A stretch of DNA of 64,000 nucleotides from Aphrocallistes beatrix (Eukaryota; Porifera; Hexactinellida; Sceptrulophora; Aphrocallistidae), in NCBI GenBank assembly GCA_963281255.1, contig OY725492.1, forward strand, positions 248,001-312,000, given 5' to 3'. The notes beneath the pieces were generated by a model. That model was not told the DNA's origin. It saw only the letters and a list, made by a program, of their open reading frames with translations, and did no database searches. Both the position numbers and the translations under genes were made by a program. Below are positions 1 to 11,268 of the stretch, in pieces; positions within the stretch are counted from its first letter, which is position 1, and every line of letters starts with the position of its first letter.

Positions 1-3000
1 AGTTGTTATGTTTTGGGGTGGTTGGTTTCTCAGGCGCTTCGAAAACTGGAACCTGACTTGTTTCTTCACACTTAGGCGTTTCATCCATGGTTGCGTATTC
101 TTCCTCTGCACTTGAATTGAAAATCAGAGATGGAATGGTGATTAGTTTCGAAGCGCATGAGAAATGGGCGCTCTCATCCAGAACTTCGATTTGTTTAAGT
201 TGCACTGGTGTTTTAAGTTCTTCCTCGCGAACCTTAATTAATAGTTAGTAGTGATAACAAATTGTGATGAACTGAAAAATTAACCAAATATTTGATTATT
301 TTAGCCAACTTGGTCAAAAGATCTTAATAAATCAACTAATAATTCTCTTCGAAATTCGAATAAAAAAGTGGACAAAAGAATGATTTAGGGATTTTCGTTA
401 CGAAATGTTCCCTTTTAAATGATGAAATAATATTAGCATTATTCTTACCTGATTCTCAAACGCGAGGAGCTGTCCCATAAAGTTGAGATTGGGTGCCACA
501 CAAGGCCGCCTGGCCTTTATAAAGTTGTAGGCCTGATATAATCCCATCTTATAGTACTTAATCATGTATGCTATGGTAATTGAGACAGAACGTGAAATGC
601 CAGCATGGCAGTGTATAAATACCACGGATCCATCTGTTCGAGCTTTCTCTGTTGAGTATAAATAAAGTTAGATCATTGATTTTCTCTTTGTTCATTCGAA
701 AAAAATTAACTCACCAATAAAGTCGAATGCTTTGTTGAAATGTATCGACAGGTTCGCTCCTGTGTTATCTTTCGACGGCACTCGTAAATACTGGAAATCC
801 TTTTCAAATTTGAAAGGAATGTGCTCCGACACATTAATTATATGACCAATCTTCAGATTCTGGAGAGTAGTTTTATTCTCTGAATCATATACGTTACCTA
901 GTACCTAGCAAATTACCAAATTAATAAATTTGATATATTAGAATCTCATTCTTTGCACCATCATATCTCCACATCTAAGCTTCATTTCCTCTCAAATCAT
1001 TTTTTACGCGTACTCACCAAATGTGGAAGGATTTTTGCAGGAGGTGCTTTTTCCCATTCCGCTGTTGAGATGACATTGGAATACATCCGAATGAGCTTTT
1101 CATTACTGTCTTTGTCTCCATTAGAATCTTGAGCTGCATCAGTACATAAATCCTGGTACAAAGTACTGAATTCTTGGAATCCACCTAAAGGAATAATTAT
1201 TTTAATTAATTAATCGATTTCTAAGACAAAGTACAGCCCTCCGAGAAGCGGAAACCCCTGTAGAATGGACAAACCTCGTGGCTTTTTTTTTCTTTTAAAA
1301 ATGATCTTTAAGAATTACTCAGGGTTTAAGTGCATCTTTAATCTGTTGTTAGATCTGCAATTTTTTGGTAATTCAACTCCATGAACCCCCATATCTGTGA
1401 GTTTAATACATGTACATATTTATAAACTTGTCTAAGATCTAATTTCTTTTGAACTCTTGTTAGCTAGGGGCGTAGGCTCAGGAGAGGTTGGCAAGGCATT
1501 CTTCGATTAAAATGGAATTACTTATTTAAAACCTTGGGATGCATTGGGGTACATCCTATTTATAGTAACTACTAGTTTTTATCTGGCTTCCCTACTAAGA
1601 ATAGCTTAAACCGGAAATGGCGTTACAACATTCCTACGCAACGAAGGGTTTTAATCGTGCTGCGGAAAATTTAAATTTGAGAACTAGTCACGATTGAACC
1701 TACCTATAATGCGCAACAAGAAAATATTTATAAATTGTAATTGTAACTAATAAAAGCTCAGTTTCAATTTTGAAAGCTCACACGAGAACTTCATTATACA
1801 TTTTTAGCGATTTTCTACTGGTACGAGAAGATCAGAGCAATCCTAGTTAGCTAGAGATCAGCATCATCATCCTTCTTAGAGCAAAAGCTTAGATCACATT
1901 TCGCAATAAAATTAGGAAACAACTATGACGGTTGAAATGTCAGTTTTCACTCGAATTTAGCCAAAATTACATTCGATTATTAATTAATTAATTATTTAAT
2001 AAGATAACTAATCATTTCTATTTATAGTAATGACCCCAAATTTCTATGGCTTCCCCGCCCAAAATGACTTAAACCGGAAATGAGTAAGCATAATTCTTTT
2101 TCCTTGGTTAACATACAGTTAGCATGACTTCATTGCATTTGCATCTGATAAGAAGTCTAACCTAAGTTCAATGATTTTGCTTTTTTAATTACCTAATTTA
2201 CTTTATGATACAACAGTTATCTAATCGTGAAATAATGTATATCAATTTTCGATTTCGAGAAATCTAAAAATAGCAGCGTAGGATGTATGTAGCAAAGTAT
2301 CACCATTGGAATGTTAATTAATTATTCGTAATAGCATCTCGTCTTACCTTCCATCGCTTTGACGTTCAAATTTTTCTTTGTAATCAAATTCTGAAGAATA
2401 TCCTTCATGCTACCTTGTATACTTGAGCCGTCATAAAAAATGGATAAATTGTTCTCCATTTTCTTCACGATTTCATTTGCATTTTGTGATACTAGCAGAA
2501 GGTCAGATAGTTGTTTCGTTCCTCTTAGAAATCTCTTTACCATCATCGGATTATTGTTCAATAGAACCGCCTGTTTAACGTGACTCTGTGAAAATTCATT
2601 ATCGTTTCTGCAATCGAGTAGTATAATTCCTTCTTCTAAATTAGAAACACAAGATTTAATAGGTTGCCAAAAAAAACATGATTTAACAATTGGATAATAA
2701 AATCTTTCCCTTGTAACTGAAACGAAATATTAATATTAGGCCACCTAAGTGTATCTACTCCGAGCAAAAAAAGTAAAATGAACCTTTCAAAATGCTCCTT
2801 TACAAAACTCCCTCATCAGACAAATAATGAACCGTAGGAGGTCACGTGTAGATATTCTATTTCATATTAGTTATTTAATTACGCCAACAAACAATACCTG
2901 GGTTACGTAATACAGAGAATTTAATTAAGTTCGGTACAAGGGTCAAAAGCCAGGTCAAAATAAGCTAAATGGAATTTTTAGATATCAGTTGTGAACCGAT

Positions 3001-3216
3001 TCAAATCATCGCCGTTCTTAAGAGCTAAAATGTATCGAGGGAAACTTCTTTCGATGAATATAATATACAATTGTGTGAATTCTCAGATACGGATCTGATT
3101 AATAACAGACCTGAATTGATTTTTTCAACCACTTCTTTCATCGAAATAGTCGGTGAATTCTGGTTATTCGTGTTTGTTCCTGTTATGTCATTTCTTTTTG
3201 GTGCGTTCAGTGTCAT
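1..3216 (-). CDS. MAP-kinase phosphatase (dual-specificity), 3' end off window
   Basis: Rhodanese-type MAPK-binding domain plus dual-specificity phosphatase domain; the family removes phosphate from Thr and Tyr of MAP kinases. Exons inferred from splice sites with matching phases: 3216-3069 (first exon, tentative), 2716-2348, 1184-1018, 904-715, 648-449, 232-1. Exon 2 carries the rhodanese start (ILLDCRNDNEF). Exon 4 carries the start of the catalytic domain (GHIINVSEHIPF). Exon 5 carries the signature HCHAGISRS, i.e. HC-x5-R with catalytic Cys, followed by PNLNFMGQLLAFE, typical of MKPs and close to DUSP10. The last exon is still open at base 1, so a C-terminal tail continues, as in DUSP8/16. 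The 1184-2347 intron holds two copies of a dispersed repeat. The family is certain, the subtype is not. The first exon rests only on a phase-1 donor near 3068 and the phrase MKEVVEKINSG. Confidence 0.82.
1556..1622 (-). repeat. 70-bp dispersed repeat, copy 1
   Basis: Most diverged copy of the CGGAAATG...TTTATAG block, inside an intron of the phosphatase gene. It keeps TATTTATAGTAA and AGCTTAAACCGGAAATGG. Confidence 0.6.
2013..2082 (-). repeat. 70-bp dispersed repeat, copy 2
   Basis: Copy with GGCTTCCCCGCCCAAAATGA and TTAAACCGGAAATGAG, inside the same phosphatase intron as copy 1 and in the same orientation. Confidence 0.7.
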
Positions 3217-4341
3217 TCTAGCAATAACCGGGGTCAGGCCAATAGATCAATAAGTCCAAATCTCGATTGTTTTTCGTCTCCGTATCTTCTTGAAAGATTC
3301 TCTCCTGTCTTTTCGTTGTTGTCAATGCAATATTTTCCATAAACTTATCCAATTAGAATCAACAAGAATGATGTTGCCTTCTTGATGTCGGCTTCTTATC
3401 CTTTACAAAACTCTTTAAAATTTATGAAATAGTGTGATAAAATTATGAAATATTGTGATATCTAGACATTGAGGGGTCAAATAAAATACGATTCCGTCAT
3501 CGAAAATGTCTATAATCACCTTTTTGAGTTTAGAAAAAGATATATGTAATGTTCCACAATATTATGATTGAGAAAACTTTATTTCTAATGCTAATTCAAA
3601 ACTTTGAATTCTAAAGGAAGAGAAGTAACTTGAAATACGTTAAACTTACGTTCAAATTCAATCTGTTAGTCTCGGACAACGTCTAGGAGATCAATCTTTG
3701 CGATCGTTTAATTCGATTTTTATTTGTTCCCTTGTTTCGATGTAGTGGACAAGCTTTTTATAGGTTAGCTCAAGATTTGAATACTACCTTGTACAATAGC
3801 GATTCCAAAAGGCATAGTATGGTCAATTCAATAGCTTCTTTATTTCTAATTACCTCATTTGCTGCTAAATTTAGCTTCTATAGACAGTACGAAGCCCTGG
3901 ATTAGTTGGTGAATTGATATTACTTACAGGATGAATTGATATCTTCCAGCACGTTTAGACTCACACTTAGACTCCCTATTTGTGATATTGACACGAATTT
4001 TAGTAATCAGCATAAATCTATTACTTTCTCGCCAAAATATCTACTTTAAATCGATGTTGTAACATGAAATATGCCGATTATTTACTGATAATTTCAGATT
4101 AAAATTTTTTTAGCATATTTTGTGTTGCTAGTGTTGTTTAAACAAAAATTCATTGATCATATATTTTTCTTTCAAATTTACATGTATTTATTTTAATCAA
4201 GACTTTAAGAATATTGGCACAAAACAGCAAAAAATATACAGCAGTAAGTTTATAAGAAAAGTTCTATCAAAATCAATATTAATTTAGGAATTATCTTGGT
4301 TAACTTGTTTCAATTTCTTTCTTGAATTGGAACAGAATCAT
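3217..4341. other. AT-rich intergenic spacer
   Basis: Lies between the starts of the phosphatase gene and the end of the SAM-domain gene. I see no conserved coding exon, RNA gene or clear repeat. It presumably holds the phosphatase promoter and the 3' end of the SAM-domain transcript. Confidence 0.5.
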
Positions 4342-7206
4342 TTATACTTGTACATCCTTGCCTGATTTTTCAATTGGACTCTGTATCGTCAGTCTACCTT
4401 CATTCTTCCCTCTTTCGAGTTGCAATTCTTGCACAAAATTGTAGATGCCTTGTGAATCTGTCAAGTAGAATTCATACTTCATTTCAGGCTCTTCATCTTC
4501 AATATCTTTATTGAATTGAAGCGAAATTTCAATTTTTGAGTTGAGTTTTGTCCTAATTTGCAACTTGCAAATCGAAATTAACTCGTTATGGGGCGGTCGT
4601 AGAAGTCGATCTTCCTGGCAAGAAACGCAGCACCAAATTTCCTTCCTATACCCCTTGGTATTCCTCGCCCATAATAGCGCATAAAGTGTCCGTAAACTCA
4701 TGATCTCATCCGCGACATAGTTTGATACCCTTGAAGGATAACCTTCCACACCTAATATGACGTAATTTCCATTCCTTGGTACAGAGATGTTGCCTATGTG
4801 TGCTTCAATGTTGAAATTTTGTTCGATCTTTTCTGTGATATCCTCCCCTACTTCTCCATTATGGTATACAACACGAATCATTTGTTTTTCGCTAATATTA
4901 TTCGGGAGAGGAAATTTTATTCGGTACGTACCGTTGTCCAGTTCACTTGACAGTTCGAGTGTGGCTAGATGGAGAATACCAGGTACAATGGTAATTTGGG
5001 ACGTTGGTGAATTCACTATGGTGTACCTGAATGATATATCGATATCCGTTTCACAAGGTGGGCATATTATTTCGCACTTTTCGAATGTGAGCGAATCCGC
5101 TATTTGACTAGCTTTTCTTGTTAATTTGTGTATAAGCGGAGTTGTCTTTGTATTTACTTCGCAGCTGGGTTCCTCTATGGCGGTATTAAGAGATGGTTCT
5201 GACCGAGATTTGGTCATTGGAGAAGGTATTGCCAATAGGTTCGATAGTTCTGGTGTCAATACGGGAGAATTTCCGGTTGCTGGGCTGCTGACTTCTAGGA
5301 GTTGAAGCTTCATGTTTTTCTTTTTTGCCTCAGGAAATGATTTTGATCTCGTAATTTTATGCTGCTCTTGGTAACCTCGCAGAATCGATTCAGCTTTTCC
5401 AGCAAATTGCATTATATTGTTCAAAGTGTTGATATTCATTGTAGAGCATTTCTTTTTGATGTCAGTTCCAGCATTTATCAAAGCGATCAGGCATCTTTGT
5501 TGTAAAAAATCGAGTTCTCTCTCCCGGTAAATATGAGTTCCAATCATCAACCAGCATAGCACCAATAACTGAGGTCTTTGGAAGTCTGGTAAGAGCAGTA
5601 GTTGTGTTGCGAGCCAGTAAGAATGTTCGTAATCATCGTTATTGTAGGAGTGATAAAGTGATTCGAGTAATATTTGCATGCATTTTTTACGCTTTCCATT
5701 GCCCATTCTTGTATTTGAAAGCTTATACAGTTCATTTTTCGTTTCTACATCAATGGAGTCTTCCGTCTCGCACTTAACATGGATTGAATTACTTTGGATG
5801 TTCCAAGTATTGTTCCTCCCATCTCCGGAAAGTGAACACACGACCAATTCGAAATTGATGTAATCCCACGCTGACTCTATTTGCAATTCTATTTCTTGCT
5901 CCCATTTGTCTCCATCAAATTCGATGTTGCTTTGCTTGCTAGATAGTACATGAAATCCTTTTGTAACTGGATACAACACCTTTAGGTTACCAGGCATGGA
6001 AAGATTGTATGTACGAAGTGAAAATCCTATATTCTTAGCGGTCGTATTCTCTATTTTTATTTTAAACAACTTATTTATGTTCGTAATCGTTTTTGGCTCT
6101 TCCCCTTGCGAGTTCACTTCGAACTTTATCATTAAGTTATTGTCAAAGTCGAAGATCAGTTTATTCTTCTCATTGATTTGATCCATGGTGTGGTCAACTA
6201 CGATATGGTTACCTTCAACAAAAATGATATCTTGATTCCGATAACCTGATCTTTCACTGTCCGCACCGGTTTCTTCAAAAGCCGCATCTTCATTAATTGG
6301 GTCTAAGGATTGTTTTCCCCTCGAACTGATACTTATACGTGGACTTCCAATACCGCTATCAGCATCACTAAGTTCCGATTCCTTGCGTTTGTGAGATATT
6401 TTGGGTTTTATATATGGTGAAGTGAAGTTAATAGGATACGATATTGATCTCGGAATTTTTGGGGTGTGAGGTATAGCTGGAATTTGACTAAAAACTGAGT
6501 CATTTTTAAGCGTATTCTGTTGCCCCAGGTACAAAATATGTTCTAACATCAGCTCAGCCAAAGCCGGATAACTGTGCATGTAAAATTTCTGAACAAAAAA
6601 TCCCACAGCATCATCGATAGAGAGACGCAGTTTCACGTGACCGAATTCAAAGTGTTGAGTAATAGTTTCGCAGGGTGAAAAACTATACAGTTTGCTGAAG
6701 GTGCTCGCCATTCGTGAGATGATGCATTCGATCGGTACAGAATGTGCGTTTTCCGTACTTGAACTTTTTATAGAAGAGAGGGCTTCAATCAACAACTCTT
6801 TAGGATATGGCTTCTCATCCTGATAATCGACTCTCGAAAATAATTTTCCACAATCGATATTAATCTCATCTAAATGCTTCTCGAATATGTTCCATAAAGC
6901 TATGGAATGTTTGCTTTTTGTTCGAATTTTCTGGCGTGGTTGGGTGTATGGGAGTGGTTCCAACGATGGAGGGTTGAGTCTCCTTTCTAAATCTTCATGC
7001 AATTTTTCAGCATCGGCTTCTGAATAGAATTTATGGAATTCGTGATATTGGTGGTATACTTTGAGAGTTTTTCCTTTGAGTTTGATTTTCGTGTACAAAT
7101 ATGGGTCCTCAAGTTGATAGTTGTTAAGACACCATTTCAGCCAATCTTTTGTATGCTCGATAGACCATTCATCAATGTTTGTAGATTCAAATGAAGTTTC
7201 TGACAT
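4342..7206 (-). CDS. SAM-domain protein, 954 aa, function unknown
   Basis: Single uninterrupted exon. Residues about 10-75 look like a SAM/pointed helical bundle (WSIEHTKDWLKWCLNNYQL, then LKGKTLKVYHQYHEF), a protein-interaction module. Residues about 105-235 form a helical region of unknown family. Residues about 265-330 are Ser/Pro-rich and probably disordered. Two beta-rich segments follow (about 350-480 and 730-940) with alternating hydrophobic strands and little similarity to anything I recognise; a helical stretch (about 500-620) separates them. The C-terminal part has paired Cys (EIWCCVSCQED). There is no signal peptide or membrane segment, so it is probably cytosolic. It could be a scaffold or adaptor; this is inference. 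The start is the first ATG, and no in-frame ATG is seen upstream before a stop. Confidence 0.75.
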   Translation of the reverse strand: MSETSFESTNIDEWSIEHTKDWLKWCLNNYQLEDPYLYTKIKLKGKTLKVYHQYHEFHKFYSEADAEKLHEDLERRLNPPSLEPLPYTQPRQKIRTKSKHSIALWNIFEKHLDEINIDCGKLFSRVDYQDEKPYPKELLIEALSSIKSSSTENAHSVPIECIISRMASTFSKLYSFSPCETITQHFEFGHVKLRLSIDDAVGFFVQKFYMHSYPALAELMLEHILYLGQQNTLKNDSVFSQIPAIPHTPKIPRSISYPINFTSPYIKPKISHKRKESELSDADSGIGSPRISISSRGKQSLDPINEDAAFEETGADSERSGYRNQDIIFVEGNHIVVDHTMDQINEKNKLIFDFDNNLMIKFEVNSQGEEPKTITNINKLFKIKIENTTAKNIGFSLRTYNLSMPGNLKVLYPVTKGFHVLSSKQSNIEFDGDKWEQEIELQIESAWDYINFELVVCSLSGDGRNNTWNIQSNSIHVKCETEDSIDVETKNELYKLSNTRMGNGKRKKCMQILLESLYHSYNNDDYEHSYWLATQLLLLPDFQRPQLLVLCWLMIGTHIYRERELDFLQQRCLIALINAGTDIKKKCSTMNINTLNNIMQFAGKAESILRGYQEQHKITRSKSFPEAKKKNMKLQLLEVSSPATGNSPVLTPELSNLLAIPSPMTKSRSEPSLNTAIEEPSCEVNTKTTPLIHKLTRKASQIADSLTFEKCEIICPPCETDIDISFRYTIVNSPTSQITIVPGILHLATLELSSELDNGTYRIKFPLPNNISEKQMIRVVYHNGEVGEDITEKIEQNFNIEAHIGNISVPRNGNYVILGVEGYPSRVSNYVADEIMSLRTLYALLWARNTKGYRKEIWCCVSCQEDRLLRPPHNELISICKLQIRTKLNSKIEISLQFNKDIEDEEPEMKYEFYLTDSQGIYNFVQELQLERGKNEGRLTIQSPIEKSGKDVQV

Positions 7207-8972
7207 TTTTAAGATTTAGAAGTTTTATTTTAACTTCAAGAGCCACCTTTTATACTAATTAACTTGTACTTCTAGACAAATCCCTTTTTATGTGTATACC
7301 CCACAACTAGGCTAGTTATTACAATCGGGGACACGAGTAAATTATTGTAATCACTTGCATAGGATCACATTTCAAATATCTATGAGTAATCCAGAATATT
7401 ATAATTTTCTTAGAAAGAAATGCACAGCTTGTTTGTTTAGGCTTTTTTTCTGTCAATCGTTATCATTTTCGACTTGCGATTTATTCATGATAAATATTAT
7501 CTCCTTCTGTTCCCAGCCGTTATTCTGTTTTCGGACGAATTCTATACTTTTTGATATCATTTCTTTTATTTTGCAACCACAGCATTTAATTATCTAATTA
7601 TCCGATTGAGGTAATAGAACCTACCGTTTGAAAAGTGATAAGTATATGATGCCACCCACCACCGATTTCCACAGAATCGAGGCATTCCAGACAAGATTGC
7701 GATAGAGCAGTCAACAGTGACGTAAGGCAATTATTATTGACTCCAAAAGTGACAGGAAATACTAAACATAGATATTTTCAAATAATTTGAATCAAATCAA
7801 AATCCAACAGGAGTCGAATGTTCTATGCCAATCTGGACAAGATAATTAAGCTAATAAAATTTCTTCGCATTTTATTTAATATTAGACTTAACAGCATATT
7901 TACCGATAATTATAATTTGAAATTAATTAATGAATTCACTATTATCCTCAGATGTTCTTTTGATGTCAGAAATCAGAATAGTTATCGTGTTTAAGAGTAA
8001 GTAACTGTAAAAGAGCCATTATCGCCAGGTGTTAAAACTACATTTTCAGACATAAACTTAAACACTCATTTTAACATGTCTTTTTCCCTAAACTGGAGTT
8101 TTAAACATTTTTATAGATAAACTCTGGGAAGTAATTTAGATAACTTTAAAATACATTACATCTGTAGAGTTAGAAACATTGCTGTTATCAAATTGCTAAC
8201 AGCAGCAGCTGTTAAAAGCAAATCTATATTGATAGCGTTTTGATCTAAAAATTTCTTAATATTAGCATCCTGTGGGTATAATCTTTTTCTTACTAAATCA
8301 ATACAATTGTATATGTTATCGTGGTTATAAAGATAGAAAAATGTAATTTTACCTTTAGGAAAGTGAGAAACTGAGAATCAAATATTTACCTTGCTCTTCT
8401 CAGAATAAAGAGGTTGTAGATATAACTTGATTGGAGCAGTAAAAAACGAATGATCAAATTGACAATTCCAAATAGAATTATTAATGTGAAGTATTCTATT
8501 GGATCGTATCTTATCGGAGTATCTGTTCTAACTTCTAATGGTTTACTAGACACTCTAATTTTAGTTTTAATTAATTCTAAATTTAGTACAGAACTATTGT
8601 ATGATGTCCCATATAAATATAATCCAGATAGATGTGTACATATTCATTCGAATTCACTTTCTCTCCAACACTCTATACATACATACTCAGTTAGGCATTT
8701 TATTTAGTAGGCAAAATTATGCCATTTTACTATACAACTCCCATCGTTGCGTAGCATAAGAAGAATGAGGGGGGAAGTTAGGTATATTTTTGTTCAAGAC
8801 TCGAATAGTAAGTGTACAGAGTGAGATATGTAGGGTTTCAGGAATATTTCTTTGTATAACCAGTTGGGCAGCCCATAATGATTACAATAGGCAAGAATTA
8901 GGCTTGCTCCGATATAGTCGATCTGATCTAACTTACATCCCACATAGCACTAATTACGAAAAAGGTAGACTT
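7207..8972. other. intergenic spacer between divergent genes
   Basis: AT-rich spacer separating the SAM-domain gene (-) from ribosomal protein P0 (+); it must hold both promoters. Short ORFs at 7355-7597 and 8450-8707 have low-complexity AT-driven composition and no family signature, so I treat them as chance. No tRNA or clear repeat seen. Confidence 0.5.
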
Positions 8973-10145
8973 ATGGGAGGCGGTCATAAGGTCGACAAGA
9001 CAGCCAGGAAAGCAGATTATTTCGTCAAAATGGCGGAGTTTCTCGCTGAATACAATCAGATCATGCTTGTGAACGCGGACAACGTTGGCTCTTCACAGAT
9101 GCAGCAGATTCGGAAGGCATTGAGAGGGGATGCGATCATTTTCATGGGTAAGAACACACTCATGAAGAAGGCGATCCGCGGCTACCTCGAGCACAATCCA
9201 GACCTGGAACGTCTCTTGCCTCACATAAAGAACAACGTTGGTATGGTGTTCACGCACCTTGAATTGAAATATATCCGCGACAAGCTGTTAGAGAATAAGA
9301 AAGCTGCACCCGCCAAAACTGGAGCCATTGCCCCCATGGATGTCTATCTCCCCAAAGGCAGTTGCGGTCTCGGACCAGAGAAGACCACCTTTTTCCAAAA
9401 CCTGACCATCCCCACGAAAATCTCTCGTGGGCAGATTGAACTGTTGACCGAGGTTCATCTGATCAAGAAAGATCTAAGAGTGGGTGCCAGTGAGGCTACT
9501 CTCCTCAACATGTTGAACATCAGTCCTTTCTCGTATGGACTAAAGGTCGTGACGGTCTATGATAAGGGATCAATCTACAAGGCCGAAATGCTGGATCTAA
9601 CTGATGCCGATGTGATGAAGATTTTCAGCCAGGGTGTCTCGAACGTGAACGCAACTGCGTTAGGTAACTATTCCCCTTATTTGAATGGCAGGGGAGAGTC
9701 AATTTTTTATTATTTTTTCGATTAGAGAGCAAATTCTATTGATTCCTAAGGGACATTTTGAGAAAACTGTTATTTACTCGAGATTTTCAATTTGGCCCAT
9801 CTTCGACGAAAAAAATGAGCTGATTTTCGAGTGTATATTTCATAATTTTGAAATTCACCCTTAGGAATGGGCTATCCAATCCCTGGGAGCGTGACACACA
9901 GTCTGACGTACGGATTCCGAAACCTGCTCTCCATCGCTATGGCGACAGAGATCAGCTTCAAGCAGGCAGACGAAATCAAAGCGATCCTCTCTGACCCTGA
10001 AGCTATGGCCAAGCTACAGCCCGCAGCCCCAGAGACCGGAGATAAAGCTGAAGCAGAAGAAGTAGCCGCGCCTGCACAAGAAGCTGATAAAGAGGATACC
10101 AATAGCGATGACAGCGAGGGAGGATTAGGGGGACTGTTTGATTAG
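8973..10145 (+). CDS. RPLP0: 60S acidic ribosomal protein P0
   Basis: Ribosomal stalk base protein that binds 28S rRNA and carries the P1/P2 dimers that recruit elongation factors. Two exons, 8973-9663 and 9865-10145 (phase 1), give 323 aa, close to the usual 317. Residues 1-10 start MGGGHKVDKT; the L10-like rRNA-binding domain includes MGKNTLMKKAIRGYL and the insertion domain has ISRGQIELLTEVHLI. The C-terminal part is Ala/Glu-rich and ends in GGLGGLFD, the acidic tail contacted by translation GTPases. The tail is somewhat altered compared with the usual ESDEDMGFGLFD. The reading frame stays open upstream to about 8790 but that part is not conserved; the ATG at 8973 is the family start. An AG seven bases before the start codon could be the 3' end of a 5'-UTR intron. 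Codon use is more GC-rich than in neighbours, as expected for a highly expressed gene. Confidence 0.97.
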
Positions 10146-11268
10146 AGAAATTGTAGTGGATTAGGTTATACATTGGTTTTGTAGGAGTAATTTAGGCTAT
10201 GGCTTTATGTATCTGCTGTCTTGATAATGAATACTGCCAGTTTCCAGTTCAAATTAATCAAACACATACATGCCAACCGTCCCGTTTTTGGCGGGACGTC
10301 CCACTTTTTTCACTCTTCTATTGAGCTAATCTTGACGAGTGTCCCGTGTTTACATACATTTCCCCATTATGTCCCGCTTTTTGAAGTCCATTCATTATAC
10401 TTTTCTATTGCGCCCCGCGATGTCCCGCTTTTATCCTGGTTCAGTTGGCATTTATGCAAAAAGGAAGTTTGGTTATAAGTATAGCTTTGGAAAACTTACC
10501 GTTTAGTTCTGTCTTGTGGAAACTTGCTATGTTATCTTGTGCATGAATGGCCTCATTGTCTAAAGCCACACCATTTATTGTTAAATGGAAGAAATATCCG
10601 ATAGGTTTAGACTCCGCTATAAAAGCTGGAAGTAAAATTAAATTCCGTTATTTCATTCAAACATTCATTCTTACACAGACTTATCGATGCACCCCGTGGA
10701 GATTTACATCTCAACAATTATTTGATTACGCGTAATTTTAATTAATTACCTGGTGATCCACACAGTAAATGTCTTTACGATGATATAATTGCCTCATGTT
10801 TTAGTACAAGTCGACCTGTTATGATTCTATATACGCAAATTAATACTATCAAATTCGGGTTCATGACTTTTTCTTTGGATAAATTGCTGTTCTTTCAGAG
10901 AGCGTTAGCATTGTATCATTGATCAAAGAATTTATCAGCACTAAAGGGGGCTTTCTTTCACTTCAATTTTTTGCAATTTCTGAGCTTGAACTTTTACAAA
11001 TTATCCTTAGGAACTCCCATAATTAGTAATCTAGTTTTACACATCACCAAATGTATTAATGCCTGACTTGAACTCTTAGATATCTGATCTACTTAAACCC
11101 ATGTGCAAGTGATAAATCCCTCTTCGATAATACGTAGATAATTTGGTAGTCTCAACTCATTTGGGAATTTGATTAAACTAAATTTAGACCTCAATTTAAA
11201 GTAACCTGCACATTGAAAGAATTCACTCATCACATCATCTTATATGCACACACCTCTCTTCACTTAGC
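10146..11268. other. spacer with a MITE-type repeat
   Basis: Spacer between RPLP0 and CPVL. It holds one copy of the GTCCCG-rich repeat (see 10265-10457). The rest is AT-rich with no convincing exon. Confidence 0.5.
10265..10457. repeat. MITE-like repeat, TACATGCCAAC family, copy 1
   Basis: Bounded by inverted ends TACATGCCAAC and GTTGGCATTTATG, with internal GTCCCG motifs. Related copies are at 48120-48320 (reverse orientation) and 60940-61112. Shared ends and interior indicate a non-autonomous DNA transposon family; the superfamily is not determined. Confidence 0.7.

Noticed and set aside
8450-8707. 85-aa ORF upstream of RPLP0
   Set aside because: AT-driven composition, no motif, no splice partners.
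8790-8972. In-frame N-terminal extension of RPLP0
   Set aside because: Not conserved, and the family start MGGGHK lies at 8973; the open frame is chance or 5' UTR.
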